Made by a program: the position numbers and the translations under genes. Positions 61,694 through 64,000 of a stretch of 64,000 nucleotides of DNA are shown here, one piece after another (within the stretch, counting starts at the first letter, position 1; each line of letters starts with the position of its first letter). The stretch is from Bdellovibrionota bacterium. Lineage in GTDB: Bacteria; Bdellovibrionota; Bdellovibrionia; Bdellovibrionales; Bdellovibrionaceae. The notes under the pieces are model-generated. The model was not told the origin of the DNA, ran no database searches, and saw only the letters and a list, made by a program, of their open reading frames with translations. Location: assembly GCA_963170155.1 (NCBI GenBank), contig CAUJGP010000021.1, positions 149,276 to 213,275 on the forward strand, given 5' to 3'.

Positions 61694-61954
61694 GACCCAC
61701 CTGTTTCAATAGGAAGACTCTTCTGATTGTTAAATTAAGACAGCTTCAATGAGTCTACTAGCCTTATTGAGACAAAAAAATATGTAAGTAGGTACTGAAA
61801 AAGTCTTTATAAAAAATTCAAATAGGCTTGGAAAATTTACAATTTAATGGGTATTTGAATGTTCAAAAAACTCAAGATTAAAATTCTTAGATCAGAAAAA
61901 ATATTCTGTGTTAAAGTTCTCCTTTAATAGACCCTTATTAAGGGAGGATACAGT

Positions 61955-63226
61955 ATGTTACATTTTTTTTGTAGCCGCAGGAATTGGCTTTATGTACTTT
62001 TCTTTATTGCATTTCAGAGTTTTTTTAATGGAAGTATTGGAGTCGCAAAGCCCTATAAACGTGTTTTAGTCATTAGTGGTGGGGGCATTAATCCAGGGTT
62101 TGCAGCAGGCATTATTGCAGGAGCCCAAATGAAGGGATGGCAACCTGATCTTATTATTGCAACTTGTGGAGCCGGCATAGGGGCGACCATTCATCATTCC
62201 GAACAATCATTGAAAGAAACTTATGATGTTCTTATGTCGCAAAACTTTTTCAAAGCCCTCAAAAGTGTTAAGATTGAAACTGCCAATCTCTTGACATTAG
62301 CTTCGAAATTATCAAAAGCAGAGGATCATTCTATTTATCCATCCATTTTTCATAATAATGTTCTTTACGTTCCTTTCACATTTCCGCCGCTGCTAAAAAA
62401 TAATACTTTCCACCATACACCAGCGTCTGCAAAGCTCATTTTGATTTCTGCAAAATCCCTCTTTGGCCCTGAAGATGTCGGTCAAAAAAGAGAACAGAAA
62501 CCTTTATTTCAACAAGTTTTTTTTACTGATGATAAAACAGCAGAATTTATTCGAGGCTGGACTCTTCCGGAGCAACAGTCTTACCCTAACACTAATATAG
62601 CTCGAAACACAGAGACTATTACTTCTCAATCAACAATGATGGCTATGCGTGCAGGTTTGGCGGATCCTTATTTATTAAATCCTTTAAAGGTCAATGATGA
62701 TTATTATTTTGCTGGAGCTATTGATCTTTATCCTATTGATTTAGCCTTAGCCCTCGGCGAAGAAGTCATGGCTACTTACCCCACGGGCTTCTCTCCTGAT
62801 TATGAAGAAATTTCTACGCTCACAAGTTATGGCTTTAGCCAGAACAAACGAAGATTGGAAACTCTTCAACATACAAAAGTAAAATGGATTGATATTAGTG
62901 ATGCCGATAGTGTTGGTTTTAACCCTGTACCTAAATTTATTTGGATGACAAACGCGATTCCACACACATATCATTTGTTTACTTCGGCCGTAGCAAAGCA
63001 GTGGCAATTAGGTCGTGATAGGTCTATTGAAGCTCTCACCGTCGCCCCAGGATCTGTGGTTGATGTGCGATCACATCTTCGTCGTCCGATAAGCCCCCGG
63101 CTTCTTGAGGATTTTTCTTGTCATAATGCTTATGAATGGAAGACTAATGAAGTCGCATCTTGTATCAGTGATAAGGTTGGTGGATGTAACCGCCGCACCG
63201 CTAAGACATGTACACCTCTTCGTTAG
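61955..63226 (+). CDS. Exported patatin-like protein lacking the catalytic Ser and Asp
   Basis: 423 residues with a signal peptide (to about residue 31, SIGVA-KP). The patatin start VLVISGGGINPGFAAGII (38-53) is well kept. The nucleophile elbow, normally GTSAG, reads TCGAG (70-74), so Gly72 replaces Ser. The dyad block, normally DGGxxDNxP, reads AGAIDLYP (253-260), so Ala253 replaces Asp. The ADPYLLNP segment before it still fits the patatin fold. The C-terminus has five Cys and may be disulfide-bonded. It should be inactive as a phospholipase and might bind lipid or act as a partner. GGGAGGA precedes the ATG. Confidence 0.75.
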   Translation: MLHFFCSRRNWLYVLFFIAFQSFFNGSIGVAKPYKRVLVISGGGINPGFAAGIIAGAQMKGWQPDLIIATCGAGIGATIHHSEQSLKETYDVLMSQNFFKALKSVKIETANLLTLASKLSKAEDHSIYPSIFHNNVLYVPFTFPPLLKNNTFHHTPASAKLILISAKSLFGPEDVGQKREQKPLFQQVFFTDDKTAEFIRGWTLPEQQSYPNTNIARNTETITSQSTMMAMRAGLADPYLLNPLKVNDDYYFAGAIDLYPIDLALALGEEVMATYPTGFSPDYEEISTLTSYGFSQNKRRLETLQHTKVKWIDISDADSVGFNPVPKFIWMTNAIPHTYHLFTSAVAKQWQLGRDRSIEALTVAPGSVVDVRSHLRRPISPRLLEDFSCHNAYEWKTNEVASCISDKVGGCNRRTAKTCTPLR

Positions 63227-63254
63227 CAGAATAATGCATTAAAGGATGGAGAAA

Positions 63255-63782
63255 ATGAAAACAGTATTAGTATTTAAAGCGCCTGATATTTTAATGCGTG
63301 ATGCAATTCAAAATAAATTACTAGAGAATGAAATTTCTTATTATGGCTCTGATTCATCAATAAATGTTGTTTATCCCAACACACCCAACTTGTATTGGGC
63401 GGGAGTTTCTGCGACGTTTGAAGGATACCGTATTTTAGTGCCTGAAGAGCACGAGGTGCAAGCTCGAGCTCTCATTGATGAATTGCTCCAGCAGTTAGAA
63501 ACGAAGCAGGCTACAAGCCACGAATCTCATGGGCTTATGGATCGAGTACCGCTTGATGAAAATAACCAGTTGAAAACGGATTATGCTCGACGATTTTATT
63601 TATTATCATTATCAAGTTTATTCATTCCTATTTTGCCATTTTTAGGAGCTCTTTATTATTTTACTCAGGCCATTCGTAATAAAACACCATTGTCTTTCAT
63701 CAAAACCGCTCTCTCATTTTTATTGCTTTTGATTTCCGTGGGTGAATTCTTTTTTTTGATCAGAGCATTTACCTTTGAATGA
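63255..63782 (+). CDS. DUF2007-like protein with two C-terminal membrane helices
   Basis: 175 residues. The first 80 form a DUF2007/PII-like signal-transducing fold (VLVFKAPDILMRDAIQNKLLENEI ... RILVPEEHEVQARALIDELL). Two membrane helices (about 125-145 and 152-174) follow. Such proteins are common and of unknown function. ATG at 63255 has GGAGA at a workable distance; another ATG lies three codons earlier. It is about 20 bases behind the patatin-like gene, so the two probably share a transcript. Confidence 0.7.
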   Translation: MKTVLVFKAPDILMRDAIQNKLLENEISYYGSDSSINVVYPNTPNLYWAGVSATFEGYRILVPEEHEVQARALIDELLQQLETKQATSHESHGLMDRVPLDENNQLKTDYARRFYLLSLSSLFIPILPFLGALYYFTQAIRNKTPLSFIKTALSFLLLLISVGEFFFLIRAFTFE

Positions 63783-64000
63783 AAAATCATTAATGCTCTT
63801 GCTGACACATAGGTAGCATTTCATTCCGGTGACTATCCATTAAATGTCCTTCCTGACACATAGACAATGTAAGAAAGCGAGCATCCCTTCAGGGGAACAT
63901 CCAAAAAATGGACCTCGTGCTTATGTAAATTTGTACCTAAGCCGTGTCAGACCCTTTCGGGAATGGATGTAAAATGGAAAGTTAAACCCATTTAATCCTA
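63783..64000. repeat. Right-edge repeat region
   Basis: CTGACACATAG occurs at 63802-63812 and again at 63853-63863, inside two related ~32-base copies that both start CATTAA (63788 and 63838), a period of about 50. Further right are CCCTTCAGGGG-like and CCCTTTCGGG palindromes and GTGTCAGACC. The region looks like short dispersed repeats or the end of a mobile element beyond the window. No gene is seen. Confidence 0.5.

Noticed and set aside
1..64000. tRNA, rRNA or CRISPR genes
   Set aside because: Scanning intergenic stretches showed no T-loop-like GGTTCRA sets, no rRNA blocks and no regularly spaced repeats.

Overview
The window looks like chromosomal DNA of a Gram-negative, AT-leaning bacterium of the Bdellovibrio type (Bdellovibrionota or close deltaproteobacterial relatives). 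The outer membrane is implied by kdsA, hldA, an LptF/G permease and many lipoproteins. The lineage guess rests on a TIGR02147-family regulator next to a secreted protein, secreted proteins with GNGG-type N-termini, a RomR-like polar response regulator, a flagellin relic and two class III cyclases. It is an inference from protein style, not a database match. I see no rRNA, tRNA, CRISPR array, complete insertion sequence or prophage.

Layout. 1-733 holds the start of a GLUG-repeat lipoprotein that runs off the left edge. 1064-3159 is a serine-biosynthesis-like pair (2-hydroxyacid dehydrogenase and class V aminotransferase). 3580-10487 has a secreted unknown, an OmpR-type regulator, a four- or five-gene minus-strand run (nadC, birA, class IV aminotransferase, peroxiredoxin-like protein, TEX264/GyrI-like membrane protein) and a RomR-like regulator. 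10641-16898 holds an LptF/G permease, mazG, a 7TM-HD phosphohydrolase, an HU/IHF protein and a glycosyltransferase. 17050-20810 is a tight minus-strand operon gdhA-pyrD-nudix-unknown. 20926-30975 holds hldA, an exported UbiB-like kinase with an EF-hand-like loop, a lysine-rich/acid-tailed chromatin-like protein, a decayed flagellin, clpB, a coiled-coil protein and uppP.

31060-45409 holds a secreted subtilase, a DegT aminotransferase with kdsA, a 2-oxoacid dehydrogenase E1 alpha/beta pair with a methyltransferase, a DUF5522-BtuF fusion, a PilZ-methyltransferase/adenylate cyclase pair, twin paralogous lipoproteins, a response regulator and trxB. 45694-52103 holds a coupled solute-binding protein and hybrid histidine kinase, an SDR protein, bolA-grxD-NTF2-like, an HNH protein and an FKBP lipoprotein. 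52157-55269 encodes both subunits of a topoisomerase VI-like enzyme, closed by a strong palindromic terminator. 55345-63782 holds a CHASE2 cyclase, a TIGR02147 regulator with a secreted YwqK-repeat protein, a VAO-type flavoprotein, an exported patatin-like protein lacking its catalytic dyad, and a DUF2007-like membrane protein. The right edge carries short repeats.

How the genes fit together. Most genes are housekeeping or envelope functions in short operons with 4-bp ATGA or TAATG overlaps. The signalling load is high for the size: three receiver proteins, a hybrid kinase, two cyclases, a PilZ protein and a 7TM-HD protein. The most unusual content is the bacterial topoisomerase VI pair, the secreted EF-hand/UbiB protein, the bipartite basic/acidic protein and the pseudo-patatin.
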